NCBI RefSeq assembly: GCF_021398735.1
Contig: NZ_CP090349.1
Location: forward strand, 626,501 to 690,500
Reading direction: 5' to 3'
Length of the DNA stretch: 64,000 nt
DNA from: Methylobacterium oryzae
GTDB taxonomy: Bacteria > Pseudomonadota > Alphaproteobacteria > Rhizobiales > Beijerinckiaceae
A model generated the notes under the pieces. It was given only the letters and a program-made list of their open reading frames with translations, ran no database searches and was not told where the DNA came from. Position 1 is the stretch's first letter; every line of letters begins with the position of its first letter. Positions 42,926 through 53,061 of the stretch are shown here, in pieces. The translations under genes and the position numbers were made by a program.

Positions 42926-44284
42926 ATGCGTCTGCGTCTAGTTGCGGCGGCGTGCGTCCTGCTGTTCGGCAGCCCGCACGCGAATGCGGCCGCCGACGAA
43001 GCCGGTCGATATCTGCTCGGCCCTCAGGATCATCTGACGATCCGCGTCTATGATTTGCGTCGCAACACAGGCGAAGCGTACTCGTGGACGGCACTGAACG
43101 GTCAGTTCGTCGTTGCGGCGGACGGAACCGTGTCCATGCCACTGATCGGCCAGATCAAGGCGGCGGGCGGCACGCCGATCGATCTCGCGAACGCCATCGG
43201 TGTCGCTCTGAAACAGGTCGCCGATCTCGCGGAGAAGCCCGCGGCATCGGTCGAAGTCGCGACCTACCGTCCCTTCTACATCATCGGTGCGGTCCAGCAG
43301 CCCGGCAAGTACGAGTATCAACCCGGCCTGACCGTACTACAGGCCGTCAGCACGGCTCAGGGACTGATGCGCGGCACCGACCCGCGCAGTATCCAGCGCG
43401 ACGCGGTCACAACGCGCGGCGAGTTGCGAAATCTGGCCGCGGAGCGGGTCGCCTTGGCCGCCAAGCTGGCGCGTCTCGAAGCGGAGGTCGGCGGCGCGGA
43501 GACGATCGCGTTCGGCGGCGAGCTAAAAGGCACGGTGGACAGGATATACGCGGAGCAGGCCGTCCGCGGTGAGCAACTCCTGTTCGACACGCGTCGGAAT
43601 GCGCTGAAGGCCGAGATCAAGTCGATTGAACAGTCGATCGCCAGCTTTCAAAATGAAATGAGCACGCTCGATAATAAGTCCAAAACGCTGGACCGCCAGA
43701 TCGAGCTCAGTCGCGGTGAGCTCGGCCTGATCAACGATCTGGTCTCGAAGGGGCTCACGATCGCGCCGCGCAAGCTGGCTGCGGAGCAGAGTCAGGCGTC
43801 GTTCGAGAGCAGCCGACTCGACGTGCAGGTCGCCATGCTGCGCGCTCAGCAGAGCCTCACGCGCGCCGAGCGCGACATCATCGACCTCAAGGCCCGGTTC
43901 CGCCGCGAAGCTCTGTCGGAGGCCGCGGATGCCCGTCAGAAGCTCGCCTCGATCGACGAGAAGGCGCGGACAGCCGAGCGGCTCGCGGCCGATGCCGAGT
44001 CTCAGATGGTCGGCAGCACCGACGACGCGGCAGAAGCCGTGAGCGCGCGCTACGAGATTACCCGGAAGCAGGGGGTGAAGGCGGGCACATGGCTCGCCTC
44101 CGAGGAGGCCGTCGTCGAGCCCGGCGACGTCGTGCGGGTGACGCTCGTGCGCCAGCCGGCCGACAAGGCCGGGGAGACGCGGCCGTCCCCGTCGCCGCGG
44201 CCCGGATCATCGGGCGCTCCGGTGAGCCGCGGTCCGGCCACTTCGGATGCGCCACTGCGGCCAACCGAGAGTGCGAATCGCTGA
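42926..44284 (+). CDS. Outer-membrane polysaccharide export protein (ExoF/Wza-like)
   Basis: 452 residues. A Sec signal peptide (LRLVAAACVLLFGSPHANA) without a lipobox Cys is followed by a polysaccharide-export domain (LGPQDHLTIRVYDLRRN, GTVSMPLIGQIKAAG), an SLBB-like segment (YIIGAVQQPGKYEYQPGLTVLQAV), a long coiled coil at about 170-370 and a second short SLBB-like end (VEPGDVVRVTL). Lack of a lipid anchor and the long coiled coil are like Sinorhizobium ExoF rather than E. coli Wza. The start at 42926 follows GGGGAG. Partner of the Wzz/Wzc protein. Confidence 0.87.
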   Translation: MRLRLVAAACVLLFGSPHANAAADEAGRYLLGPQDHLTIRVYDLRRNTGEAYSWTALNGQFVVAADGTVSMPLIGQIKAAGGTPIDLANAIGVALKQVADLAEKPAASVEVATYRPFYIIGAVQQPGKYEYQPGLTVLQAVSTAQGLMRGTDPRSIQRDAVTTRGELRNLAAERVALAAKLARLEAEVGGAETIAFGGELKGTVDRIYAEQAVRGEQLLFDTRRNALKAEIKSIEQSIASFQNEMSTLDNKSKTLDRQIELSRGELGLINDLVSKGLTIAPRKLAAEQSQASFESSRLDVQVAMLRAQQSLTRAERDIIDLKARFRREALSEAADARQKLASIDEKARTAERLAADAESQMVGSTDDAAEAVSARYEITRKQGVKAGTWLASEEAVVEPGDVVRVTLVRQPADKAGETRPSPSPRPGSSGAPVSRGPATSDAPLRPTESANR

Positions 44285-44434
44285 GATGGTCGATGCGTGC
44301 GCGTCGCATCGATCCGGGCGGTGACCAGACGACGCGATCGCCCGATCCCGGCCCGGCACGACCGCCGGGGGTGCCGGTGCGTCGCCTGAGTGCCACCGCC
44401 GCTCCGCCGTCGATCATGCCTGGATCAGCCTGAC

Positions 44435-45910
44435 ATGAGCTTCGAACCAATAGGCGCCATCGCGGTCGTCATCGGCCTGTTCTGTCTGCTGTTCGGCAGG
44501 GAATCGGTGGTGATCGCCTTCGTGGTGTTCTGCAATCTCGGCTCGGCCGCGGCACTCCTGCTGGGCGGCGCCAACGTGCAGCCGGCGCATCTCTTCCTCG
44601 TGTTCCTGATGATCGCGACTCTGTTCCATCGCAACATCTCGACACAGGTCCTGAGTTCGTTCCGCCTGCCTGAACCGGGTTTCTGGCTTCTCTGTCTCAC
44701 TCTCTACGGGGTGGCGAGCAGCTACATCCTGCCGCGGCTCTTCGCGGGGCAGACCTATATCGTGCCGCTGGGAACGTCGTCACACCTGATCACGAGCGAC
44801 GGCGTCGTTCCCCTGGGACCAGTATCCAGCAATTTCACGCAGCCGATCTATCTCATCGGTGATCTGGTCTGTTTCAGTATCATCACCGCTTTCGGATCCT
44901 CGAAGAACGGGATTGAGACGCTCGCGAAGGCGCTCATCCTCTACGCGGCTGCCAACATATGTTTCGGCATCATCGACGTCCTCACGGCGGCAACGGGCAC
45001 GCAGGAGGCCCTGCAATTCATTCGCAACGCTCAGTACACGTTCCACGACGAGGAGAGTGTCGGCAGTATGCGGCGGATCATCGGGGCTTGGCCGGAGGCG
45101 TCGGCCTTCGCGGGAATGACACTGGGAGGTTGCGGGTTCACGGGCATGCTGTGGCTCTGTGGCCGCAAGCCCTTGGTGACGGGACCTCTGGCGTTGATCT
45201 CGCTGTTGTTCGTGATCCTGTCGACTTCCTCGACCGGCCTGGTCGGCGCCGCGGTGCTGATCCCGATGCTCTACACGATCGCGTTGCTGCGATGCAGCAC
45301 GCGTCGTCAGGACCGCTTCAGCGCCTGGCTGGTGGTCGCGGGTCCGTTGGTCGCCTGCGTCCTCGTGCTCCTGGCCTTCTCGGTCGGCGGCGTGGCTGAG
45401 CGCATCTACGATTACGTCGATACGCTTGTCCTGAGCAAAGCCGAGACGAGTTCGGGTGTTCAGCGTTCGGCCTGGAACGCCTATGCGTGGCGGAACTTCA
45501 TCGACTCGAACGGCCTGGGCGTCGGCCTCGGAACCAATCGCACATCGAGCTTTCCGCTCGCGGTGCTGTCGAATGTCGGGATTCCCGGAGCCGTCTTCTA
45601 CGTGCTTTTCCTGGCGTCGGTGTTCGGATTTCGGCGCGGAGCGCCGCGGACCTACGCGAGCGACATCCGTGCTGCTGGCCGCGTCGCCTGCCTGTCCCTT
45701 CTCCCTGGCAGCCTCATCGCGGGCCCGACCGTCGATCAGGGCTTGATATTCTACATCTTCGCCGCCACCGCCTGCGCCTATCCCGCACGTCATCCAGTCG
45801 GGCGTATCGGTGTCTCCGCAACTCCGATCGAGCCGGCCGCGGTCGCGATACGGTCGCGGCTCGCCGAACCGGCTCGCCATTCGGCTCAGAACGTATCACT
45901 CGGCACGTGA
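44435..45910 (+). CDS. Wzy/ExoQ-like polysaccharide polymerase (O-antigen ligase family)
   Basis: 491 residues, about 10-12 hydrophobic segments, with a larger periplasmic loop containing SGVQRSAWNAYAWRNFIDSNGLGVGLGTNRTSS, the region where Wzy/WaaL-type proteins carry the catalytic Arg and the G-x-G segment. It polymerises repeat units at the periplasmic face. Lies 150 bp after the export gene in the same direction. Confidence 0.82.
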   Translation: MSFEPIGAIAVVIGLFCLLFGRESVVIAFVVFCNLGSAAALLLGGANVQPAHLFLVFLMIATLFHRNISTQVLSSFRLPEPGFWLLCLTLYGVASSYILPRLFAGQTYIVPLGTSSHLITSDGVVPLGPVSSNFTQPIYLIGDLVCFSIITAFGSSKNGIETLAKALILYAAANICFGIIDVLTAATGTQEALQFIRNAQYTFHDEESVGSMRRIIGAWPEASAFAGMTLGGCGFTGMLWLCGRKPLVTGPLALISLLFVILSTSSTGLVGAAVLIPMLYTIALLRCSTRRQDRFSAWLVVAGPLVACVLVLLAFSVGGVAERIYDYVDTLVLSKAETSSGVQRSAWNAYAWRNFIDSNGLGVGLGTNRTSSFPLAVLSNVGIPGAVFYVLFLASVFGFRRGAPRTYASDIRAAGRVACLSLLPGSLIAGPTVDQGLIFYIFAATACAYPARHPVGRIGVSATPIEPAAVAIRSRLAEPARHSAQNVSLGT

Positions 45911-46474
45911 GGGCGGCCCCGGAGGCCGATGGCCGGACCGAGGGCTGGGCGTTGCTGCCGTCCGGCACCGGGGACTGCCGTTCCGTGTTCCGCTCCGGGA
46001 GCAAAACCACGGGCCGCGCCGGCGCGCCGCGACGGCCGTGCAGGGACCTCGAAAATGGCCCGGGGGCGCGGGGGACGCTCAAGGTATGCTGGGTGGATCC
46101 ACTGCCTCGAAGCCATTGATCAAATGGCTCATGGGACATCTGTCGTTTTCGTTGTTGACTTTACCCTGCTGAAGGGCGGCCAATGCTGCCTCTGTCGGCC
46201 GCAAGGCGCGGAGCGCCTGTCCGCTCGTTCAGAACGGGGACAGATCCATAGTGCGATCGTCAGGTGATGTTTCGGTCCGCGCGCATAGTGTGTTTGCAAA
46301 TTCTGCTCAGTTAACGGTAGTCATGACTGGGTTCCGAACTGATCCTATGGTATCGATCCGCAACTTCCGATCTGATTCGAGTGTCGGCGATGATCATCGT
46401 GCTCGGCGCGGCCGACCATCATGCTCCGGCATCGTCCTCCATCGCCTGACGCCGTGGCCGATGCAAAGCGAATC
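45911..46474. other. Gene-poor intergenic stretch in the EPS locus
   Basis: 564 bp without a supported gene. AT-rich sequence at 46280-46320 with CAGTTAACGGTAG is a likely promoter region for the next gene. Confidence 0.45.
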
Positions 46475-47818
46475 ATGACCGTTTCTTCAGCCTTCGATTG
46501 TCATGGGCACTCGGGAGACGAGATTTTCGATGCGATCGTATTAGGGGCCGGTATTACAGGCCTCGTATCGGCTTCAATTCTTCACGATCTCGGCTGTCGA
46601 AATATTGCCGTCATCGACGAATTCGAAAATATCGGCGGCAATCATATCGACCGGTCCATCAATGGATATACATTCGACATCGGAAGTCTAATATTTCAGG
46701 ACGATTCGCCGCTGCTGAAGTATTTTCCAGAGTTGCTGGAACATTACGTTCCGATCAAGCCGACGTGGGGAAAGCTAACACCCCAGGCTTTCGTCACCTC
46801 CTACCCGCTGTCGATCCGGGACGACATCGTCCGGGCCGGTCCATGGGGCATCTTCAGGATCGTGCTATCGGCCGCTTTCTCGCGCGTGGCGCGGCGCAGA
46901 ATCGGGAATGCGCGGGAGTTTGCTCGCTACTGGATCGGTGATTATCTGCTCAGAAGGTCCGGCCTCGAGAGCTACATGAAGCGGTTCTTCGGCGTTCCGG
47001 CCGACTGGGTCGATCTGGAATTTGCCGAGAAGCGGATGCTCTGGATCAAGGAGCACGCCAGCCCGCGCGTCTTGTTGCGCTATGTCCGCCGGCATCGCGC
47101 GCCGGGTCCGACCAACAGGCAGTTGGCGCGACCCCGCGAAGGCTTCAATGCCCTCTACGAAGTGGCCGCCCGGACCCTGCGGCAGCGCGGTTCGGTCTTT
47201 CATCTGGGCGAGCGGATCGAATCGATCACACGGCGCGGGACGCAATTCGATGTCCGCACAGGTGGCCGCCGTTTGACCGCCCAGCGACTCATCTCGACGA
47301 TCCCCATTGCGCGGGCGTTGGCCCTCTGCGGAGTCCGAGAGGATCCCGGTCTCGCCTCGGTAACGCTGATCAGCCTGTATTTCAGCTTCGACGGGAATCG
47401 CGGCTTCGACTGTTCGATCCTCTACAACTTCGCGCATGACGGCGCTTGGAAGCGGCTCACGATGTATTCCGATTTCTACGGTCGGGTGGAGGGGCGCGAG
47501 TATTTTGGAGTCGAGGTCATCGCTGGCCACGCGAACGATTCCGTGACGATCGCCGAGCAGGATTTTCGGGCACATGTCGCCAAGAACGGGCTCTTCGCCG
47601 GTGATCTGGTTTGTGAGGGCAGCCAAGTGGTGCCCTGTGCCTATCCCATCTACACCGGGCAGGCCCATGAGCGGGTGTCGCGCGCGCTCGCCCAACTCGC
47701 CGACTTCGGGATCGAGTCGTTCGGACGACAGGGCGGTTTCGACTACCAGCCGACGGCCCGTGTTTCGACGCTCAACGCGGCGGCTCACCTGATGCCGACA
47801 AGAACATCGGACGCTTAG
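46475..47818 (+). CDS. FAD-dependent amine-oxidase/UDP-galactopyranose-mutase-like protein
   Basis: 447 residues. The N-terminal FAD dinucleotide motif AIVLGAGITGLVSASIL is followed by GGNHIDRSINGYTFDIGSLIF, the substrate-proximal segment shared by UDP-galactopyranose mutases and protoporphyrinogen-oxidase-like proteins (COG1232). In polysaccharide loci such proteins interconvert pyranose/furanose or oxidise sugar nucleotides. The classical UGM active-site arginines cannot be confirmed by eye, so the exact reaction is open. ATG at 46475 is preferred over 46421. Confidence 0.72.
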   Translation: MTVSSAFDCHGHSGDEIFDAIVLGAGITGLVSASILHDLGCRNIAVIDEFENIGGNHIDRSINGYTFDIGSLIFQDDSPLLKYFPELLEHYVPIKPTWGKLTPQAFVTSYPLSIRDDIVRAGPWGIFRIVLSAAFSRVARRRIGNAREFARYWIGDYLLRRSGLESYMKRFFGVPADWVDLEFAEKRMLWIKEHASPRVLLRYVRRHRAPGPTNRQLARPREGFNALYEVAARTLRQRGSVFHLGERIESITRRGTQFDVRTGGRRLTAQRLISTIPIARALALCGVREDPGLASVTLISLYFSFDGNRGFDCSILYNFAHDGAWKRLTMYSDFYGRVEGREYFGVEVIAGHANDSVTIAEQDFRAHVAKNGLFAGDLVCEGSQVVPCAYPIYTGQAHERVSRALAQLADFGIESFGRQGGFDYQPTARVSTLNAAAHLMPTRTSDA

Positions 47819-47936
47819 TCGAGTCGATTCTGCCGGCGGGCGCCGCGCGCCGCCCTCTGAGACCGGGGCCTCCCCCGCCTCGGTCGTGACCTCGGCGGTT
47901 CGGCGAGGAGGCCGGGGCCGCCGACGCGGGGCCGTC
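47819..47936. terminator. GC-rich inverted repeats between convergent genes
   Basis: GGGGCCTCC and GGAGGCC arms around 47865-47915, and a GGCGG/CCGCC hairpin near 47840, lie between the convergent flavoprotein and GT4 genes. Plausible bidirectional terminator without a U-tract. Confidence 0.35.
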
Positions 47937-49082
47937 TCACTGGACCAGATAGGCGCGGCTCGGCTCACGCGGAGGACGAGGGGCCGCCAAGCGCTCGCGC
48001 GCGAGGACCCCGTCGACGAAACGGCTGATCTCGTCCGCGAAGCGGCCGACACCGAAGTCGGCTGCGCGGCGGACGAGGCGCTCTGGCTCCACCCCGATCG
48101 CCCGACAGCGCTGGACGGCATCGATCAGCGCGTCGACGGACTGCTCGTGGAAGAAGGTGCCGGTCACGCCGTCGATGACCGTCTCGGTGACACCACCCTT
48201 GCCGAACGCGACGACCGGCCGTCCGCTCGCCATGGCCTCGACCGGGACGATGCCGAAATCCTCTTCTCCGGGGAAGATCAGGGCTTGGCACCGTGCGTAG
48301 TGGTGTTTCAGGACCTCGAAGGGCTGCGGCCCGAGGATCTTGATGTGCGGACCGGCCATGCTGCGCAGTTCACGCAGCATCTCGCCGCCGCCGATCACCA
48401 CGAGCGGCTGCCCCAACCGGTTGAAAGCCTGGATCGCCAGTTCCGGCCGCTTGTAGCGAACCATTTCGCCGACCATCAGATGGTAGTCACCGCGCTGGCC
48501 ATCCGGAGCGATCTCGAAGGCCGCCGTGTCCACGGGCGGATGGATGACCTTGGCTTGGCGTCGATAGTAGGTCTCGATGCGTCGCGCGACCGTGTCCGAG
48601 TTGGCGATGAACTCGTGGACCCGGCCCGCCGAGACCGCGTCCCAGTTGCGCACGTAATGGGCCACCGGCGGCATCAGCAGGCGCGTGAGCAGCCCCGTCC
48701 GCTCGCGATAATCGTGGTACATGTTCCAGACGTACCGCATCGGTGAGTGACAGTAACAGATATGAAGCGCGTCGGATGGCGGGATGATCCCCTTCGCCGG
48801 ACCCGATTCGCTGCTGATGATCAGATCGTATCCCCGCAGATCGAGCTGCTCGAGGGCCATCGGCATCAGGGGTAGATAGGATTTGTATCGGCTGGTCGCG
48901 AACGGCAATCGGCCGATGAACGAGGTCCTGACCCGGTGCGCCCTGATGGTCGGCGACATGGATTGCGGGGCGTAGGCGTGCGTGAAGATGTCGGCTTCCG
49001 GATAGAGGTCGCAGAGCGCCTCGACGACCTTCTCGCCGCCGCGCATCCCGATGAGCCAGTAATGGACGATCGCGACTCTCAT
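47937..49082 (-). CDS. GT4-family glycosyltransferase (mannosyltransferase-like)
   Basis: 381 residues, GT-B fold. N-terminus VAIVHYWLIGMRGGEKVVEALCDLYPEADIFTH and core CYCHSPMRYVWNMY, HPPVDTAAFEI, FPGEEDFGIVPVEAMASGRPVVAFGKGG closely fit the WbaZ/mannosyltransferase branch of GT4. It is transcribed toward the flavoprotein gene. Probable sugar added: mannose or a related hexose, by family resemblance only. Confidence 0.87.
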   Translation of the reverse strand: MRVAIVHYWLIGMRGGEKVVEALCDLYPEADIFTHAYAPQSMSPTIRAHRVRTSFIGRLPFATSRYKSYLPLMPMALEQLDLRGYDLIISSESGPAKGIIPPSDALHICYCHSPMRYVWNMYHDYRERTGLLTRLLMPPVAHYVRNWDAVSAGRVHEFIANSDTVARRIETYYRRQAKVIHPPVDTAAFEIAPDGQRGDYHLMVGEMVRYKRPELAIQAFNRLGQPLVVIGGGEMLRELRSMAGPHIKILGPQPFEVLKHHYARCQALIFPGEEDFGIVPVEAMASGRPVVAFGKGGVTETVIDGVTGTFFHEQSVDALIDAVQRCRAIGVEPERLVRRAADFGVGRFADEISRFVDGVLARERLAAPRPPREPSRAYLVQ

Positions 49083-50274
49083 CGCTCGGAACCTGCTTCC
49101 CCGATCGCCGCGCAGCTCTCACCGAGTCGCCCGGTGGATGTCCGATCGGTCGCTGGCAGGCAGCTGCTCCACAGGCAAGGGACCATGATTGCGCTATTCT
49201 CAGTCTTGATCGGAAACGTGCGCCTTCGGCTGGACCTGTGTGGTTCGAGCCTCGGGAGCCGCGGGGATTGATGACTTTCAGACGGGATCGACGGGTCTCA
49301 CGCCATCCGCTGCGGATGGACGTTGCAGGCAGGCCCGGTCGACTTGGCGGGTATGCTCCGGGGCCGCATCAGGCTCCGCGCTCCCACCCGTCGGCCGAAC
49401 AGGCGCAGACCACCCGGCGTGCCGCGCCACCCGGCACTCTGTTCTCTCTCGGCGCATGCATCATGAGTGGCCCCAATCCGTACTGGCTCCGGCATTGTGG
49501 CCGCTCCTGCACGTTGGATGCCGCTTAGCCATCCGCAGGATACTGAGTTCGCCCATCCGGGTCACGCTGCGGAACCCGCCGCCATAGGGATTAGTCCCGC
49601 GGCATCGCAATAGGGCCGCGCACGCACGGTCCGTCGCGGCGCGGCGGCCGATGCCACCGATCCGGCACGCGTCTCATCCCGCTGACCGCGCCTGAGGTAC
49701 TGTATCGGAAGTCCATCCATAGAGCGCGCCCCGCACCTTGTCATGATCGCCCTCGGCGCGAAATTGATTTCGTCGCGCCATTCAGCAACATCCCGGCGAT
49801 CGCCGCCGCAGCGATCTCCCGGAATGCCTGCGGCGGGACGTCTGGACATTGCACCGCGATCCCATGCGCGAGCGTCCCGGTCCGGACGGGTGGCCCGCGC
49901 GCGCGGGAGAAGCACAGAGCTGCAAGTGGCTCAGCTCTCGACCATCAACCGTGGGAACGCGCGGCATTCCTCGGGCCGGACGGACGCAGTGCACAATGAT
50001 GGGTGAGCATCCGGCCAAGGTCGGTGTCTCGTGACATTGCTTGGATTGCGGCATCGAGGCGGATTCGTGTCTGGGTCGAGAGGCAGAGGCCCGGTGCCAC
50101 TGTGCTTCATCCTGCGGGATCGAAATCTATTCTTGCATTTTTGGGCGGAAAATATACTGACATTTAGGGTACGGTTAAGCTTGAAACAGGCGCGATGATT
50201 TGATATCCCGTCGTTAACAATTGATTAACCGTTGCTGCGCCTGGCGGCCACCTGCCGTCACGAGGAGCCAGAAC
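49083..50274. other. Long intergenic region upstream of the initiating transferase
   Basis: 1.19 kb without a supported gene on either strand; short open frames have no ribosome sites and low-complexity composition. The last 130 bp are AT-rich, with GTTAA-CAATTGA-TTAAC at 50213-50229 and a related ACGGTTAAGC at 50171-50180, and probably form the regulated promoter of the ExoY-like gene. Confidence 0.5.
50213..50229. promoter_or_regulatory. GTTAA-N7-TTAAC palindrome ahead of the ExoY-like gene
   Basis: Perfect 5-bp-arm inverted repeat 46 bp before the start codon, in the AT-rich promoter region. A possible regulator site; related TTAAC sequences occur before two other EPS genes. Confidence 0.35.
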
Positions 50275-51033
50275 ATGCTGCGCGACGTCGGCCCACCGCT
50301 TCAGCCTGCCTTGCGTGCGCCGCAGTACGGTGTCGAGCTGGCGGACCAAGTGGGCGATGCCGCGGAGGCTGTCGCGGAGGCCGTTCTGCCAACGGCGCCG
50401 TTCGTGGCGCGCGGCCTGCGGTTGGGTTGGGCGGCCAAGCGCGGGCTCGACATCACGGTGGCGGCCACGGCCCTCTTCCTCTTGCTGCCGTTGCTGATCC
50501 TGATCGCCGCCCTCGTGTATGCCGGTGATCGCAAGGCGCCGATCTTCCGCCACATGCGGGTGGGCCGGGACGGTCGCCGCTTCGGGTGCCTGAAGTTCCG
50601 CTCCATGGTGACGAATGGCGACGCTGTTCTGGCGGCCCATCTGGCCGCCAATCCTCTGGCCCGGGCCGAGTGGGCGGCGACGCACAAGCTCAGCGACGAC
50701 CCGCGCGTCACCGCCGTCGGCTACGTGCTGCGCAAGACCTCGCTCGACGAGCTGCCGCAGCTCTGGAATGTGCTGCGCGGCGAGATGAGCTTGGTCGGTC
50801 CGCGCCCGATCGTGCCGGCCGAAGTCGCCCGCTACGGGCGGGCATTCCCCACCTGTTTCGCCGTGCCGCCGGGCGTGACGGGGCTGTGGCAGGTCTCGGG
50901 CCGCTCCGACACGACCTATGCCGAGCGCGTCGCGCTGGATCTGGACTATGCCACCCGGTGGACCTTGCACCGGGATCTCGCCATCATGCTGCGCACGGTT
51001 CCCGCGGTTCTGGCGCAGCGCGGGAGCCGATGA
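50275..51033 (+). CDS. Undecaprenyl-phosphate sugar-1-phosphate transferase (ExoY-like)
   Basis: 252 residues. Monotopic PGT fold: membrane segment [20 protein letters not shown], then [26 protein letters not shown] and [13 protein letters not shown], the hallmarks of ExoY/WcaJ/RfbP C-terminal domains. It transfers the first sugar phosphate to undecaprenyl phosphate and starts EPS repeat-unit assembly. The start at 50275 follows GAGGAG. No N-terminal CoA-binding/flavodoxin-like region, so it is the short ExoY form. Confidence 0.92.
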   Translation: MLRDVGPPLQPALRAPQYGVELADQVGDAAEAVAEAVLPTAPFVARGLRLGWAAKRGLDITVAATALFLLLPLLILIAALVYAGDRKAPIFRHMRVGRDGRRFGCLKFRSMVTNGDAVLAAHLAANPLARAEWAATHKLSDDPRVTAVGYVLRKTSLDELPQLWNVLRGEMSLVGPRPIVPAEVARYGRAFPTCFAVPPGVTGLWQVSGRSDTTYAERVALDLDYATRWTLHRDLAIMLRTVPAVLAQRGSR

Positions 51034-51189
51034 GGCGCGGGTGGTCCCCGAGCCGCCCCGCGCCGGGGCGCGGCGTGCTCTGGCCCTGCGCGACGGCGCA
51101 GCACGAACCGCGCTCCCAGATCCGGTTCGGGGCAGCACTCTGCTGGTCCGACAGATGAGGGCCGGATCGGATTGTGGCGGGTGCCAGCG

Positions 51190-51414
51190 ATGACCGAACG
51201 AGACCCGTACCGGCACGAGGATCCGATCTGGTACGATCGGATCGAGGCGGATGAGCCGCCTGGCGTCATCCTCGATCTGCTGGCGCACGCGTTCGTGCCG
51301 ATCGTGGCGGCTCTCGGTGCGGTGAGAGCGCTGTACTGGCTACCGACTCGACTGTGGTGCCGGGCCGCGCGCTCGATCCTGCGCGATCGGACCACCGCTG
51401 CGAAGCGGCTCTGA
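51190..51414 (+). CDS. Small hypothetical protein
   Basis: 74 residues (start ATG 51190) with one moderately hydrophobic stretch (GVILDLLAHAFVPIVAALGAV) and a basic C-terminus. No recognised family. It follows the ExoY-like gene by 156 bp. Weak support; could be non-coding. Confidence 0.35.
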   Translation: MTERDPYRHEDPIWYDRIEADEPPGVILDLLAHAFVPIVAALGAVRALYWLPTRLWCRAARSILRDRTTAAKRL

Positions 51415-51844
51415 GCCGAGCGCAGCATCGTCACAGTCGAGCATTCGCCGGGCTCGAGCGGCCTGTCGTGATACGTCATCCGCCGACGGACCCGCGACGC
51501 GGCCTCCAGCCGTCCGAGCTCCGGTGAGCGTGATGCCACGCTGAACGCGCATCTGAGCGTCCGTTCACCGCCCACCTCTCGGGCACGCAGGCCGGTTATG
51601 TCCGGAGCATACCGAACTCGGAGCCGCGGCGCCGGTTGTGGGAGCTTCATCAGGTCGAGATTGACAATATTAACGCTATGAAGTAGCGCTATTGACTATT
51701 CTGAAAATTGACAGACGTGATGGATCCCGAACGGGATCAGATGTCATTTGCCCATATCGAGTGGCGAGTGCTTGTATGAGGTTCTCGGAGGCAGGGGCTG
51801 CCATTCGGCGCTGGCACTTTGGCTGGCCGCCGCGCACGCGCAGG
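51415..51844. other. Intergenic stretch
   Basis: No gene seen. The stretch at 51660-51730 is AT-rich and may hold the promoter of the next small gene. Confidence 0.4.
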
Positions 51845-52066
51845 ATGACCGCCAGCGAGCGCTCCCTCTCGGTCGGTGCCTGCCAAACGTGCGGGGCAAA
51901 GGTGGAGATCTCCAACGCATACTGCGTTCCCTGCGCCACAGAATACGCCGACTGCGATGTCGCATATTTTGATCGATGGTTGCTGGTCTTTATCTGGGTT
52001 GCTGCAGGTGTAACGCTGTTCGGCGTAATCTATTTTATGTTGAGATTCTTCGGTGTCGTATCATAG
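51845..52066 (+). CDS. Small zinc-ribbon membrane protein
   Basis: About 73 residues from ATG 51845 (in-frame ATGs at 51776 and 51692 would extend it). A CQTC...CVPC pair suggests a zinc ribbon, followed by one transmembrane helix WLLVFIWVAAGVTLFGVIYF. Unknown function; the pairing of a small zinc ribbon and TM helix is common among regulatory or chaperone-like small membrane proteins. Confidence 0.5.
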   Translation: MTASERSLSVGACQTCGAKVEISNAYCVPCATEYADCDVAYFDRWLLVFIWVAAGVTLFGVIYFMLRFFGVVS

Positions 52067-52548
52067 AGATGTTCACGATCCTTCGTCGCTCGGCGTTCGC
52101 GTCATCGCCGACGTCGGATTGTGGAGCGGTCGGAAGGCTCACCGATCGGAGCGGAACGGCGCAAGCGGCATTCTCAGGATTCGGTGCGCGATGCCGCGCC
52201 ATCGATTCCAGGTCTGGGACGTATAGGTCCCTGGTCAGGAAAGGTGGCACGTTCCCGGTATCGGATGGCGATCGCGTCGATGCGCCGGCTGTCAGGTTCG
52301 TGCACGCTCCTGTCCCGGACCCAGGGACCTGGCTCGGTGATCACGGGCGGGCCGGCGCTCGAGCGTTGGTATACGGTCCGTCCAGCTCGATATCCCGGTG
52401 GATGAGAGATCTGAGTACCTCTATCGGGTGATGGATGCTGGCCATTGCTCGGTAGAATGGCTGTGGGACCCGCTGTTCAGGGCGCGATCACGGCTGACGA
52501 TACAATCGAGTCGGGTCTGAACAGGTTGCGGGTGAGGGTGAGGGCAGG
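52067..52548. other. Intergenic stretch
   Basis: About 480 bp with no supported gene, repeat or clear promoter. Confidence 0.4.
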
Positions 52549-53061
52549 ATGCGCGGCTTGGTTTCGACGGCGACGCTCTCCGGAGTGCTGGCGCTTGTCT
52601 TCAGCATGCCCGCATCGGCGGCCTCCGATATCACGGTCGCTGCCATCGCCACCGGTCGCCTCTATGTTGTCGGGACAACCGATCGCCCGCACACGGCCGT
52701 GATTTTGGACAACCGGTTCAAAACGGAGTCCGACGAGAACAGGAAGTTTCAGTACGAGTTGGTGTACCATCCCGCCAATTGTGTGGTTTCCGCCGCAATC
52801 GATGGGACGATACATGAAGCGGTTGTCAGCAATTGTGGGCAGCAGGTGGTGCCCGGAACTTGGCTGGACCCGAAGCCCGCGATGACGAGGCCGACTCCTC
52901 TGGAACGGGTGCTCTCACCGACGGTCGAGGTGCCCTCCACCGTCTTCTGCCCCTCGGTTCAGACAGAGCGCTCGCAGGATCCGGCACGCATCGAGCTTGC
53001 TGACCGCACACCACCGGTCTTCACCGTCGTGACGGGGATGAATTTCTCGCCGCGCTACTGA
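52549..53061 (+). CDS. Exported hypothetical protein
   Basis: 170 residues with a clean Sec signal peptide (LVSTATLSGVLALVFSMPASA, cleavage after ASA). The mature part is short beta-rich sequence (ITVAAIATGRLYVVGTTDRPHTAVILDN, FQYELVYHP) with Cys residues that could form disulfides. No family recognised. Possibly a small periplasmic carbohydrate-binding or immunoglobulin-like domain, which is a guess. Confidence 0.65.
   Translation: MRGLVSTATLSGVLALVFSMPASAASDITVAAIATGRLYVVGTTDRPHTAVILDNRFKTESDENRKFQYELVYHPANCVVSAAIDGTIHEAVVSNCGQQVVPGTWLDPKPAMTRPTPLERVLSPTVEVPSTVFCPSVQTERSQDPARIELADRTPPVFTVVTGMNFSPRY

Noticed and set aside
49240..49915. Open frames of 115-117 codons in the long EPS gap
   Set aside because: No ribosome sites, Arg/Pro-rich, no homology-like motifs.
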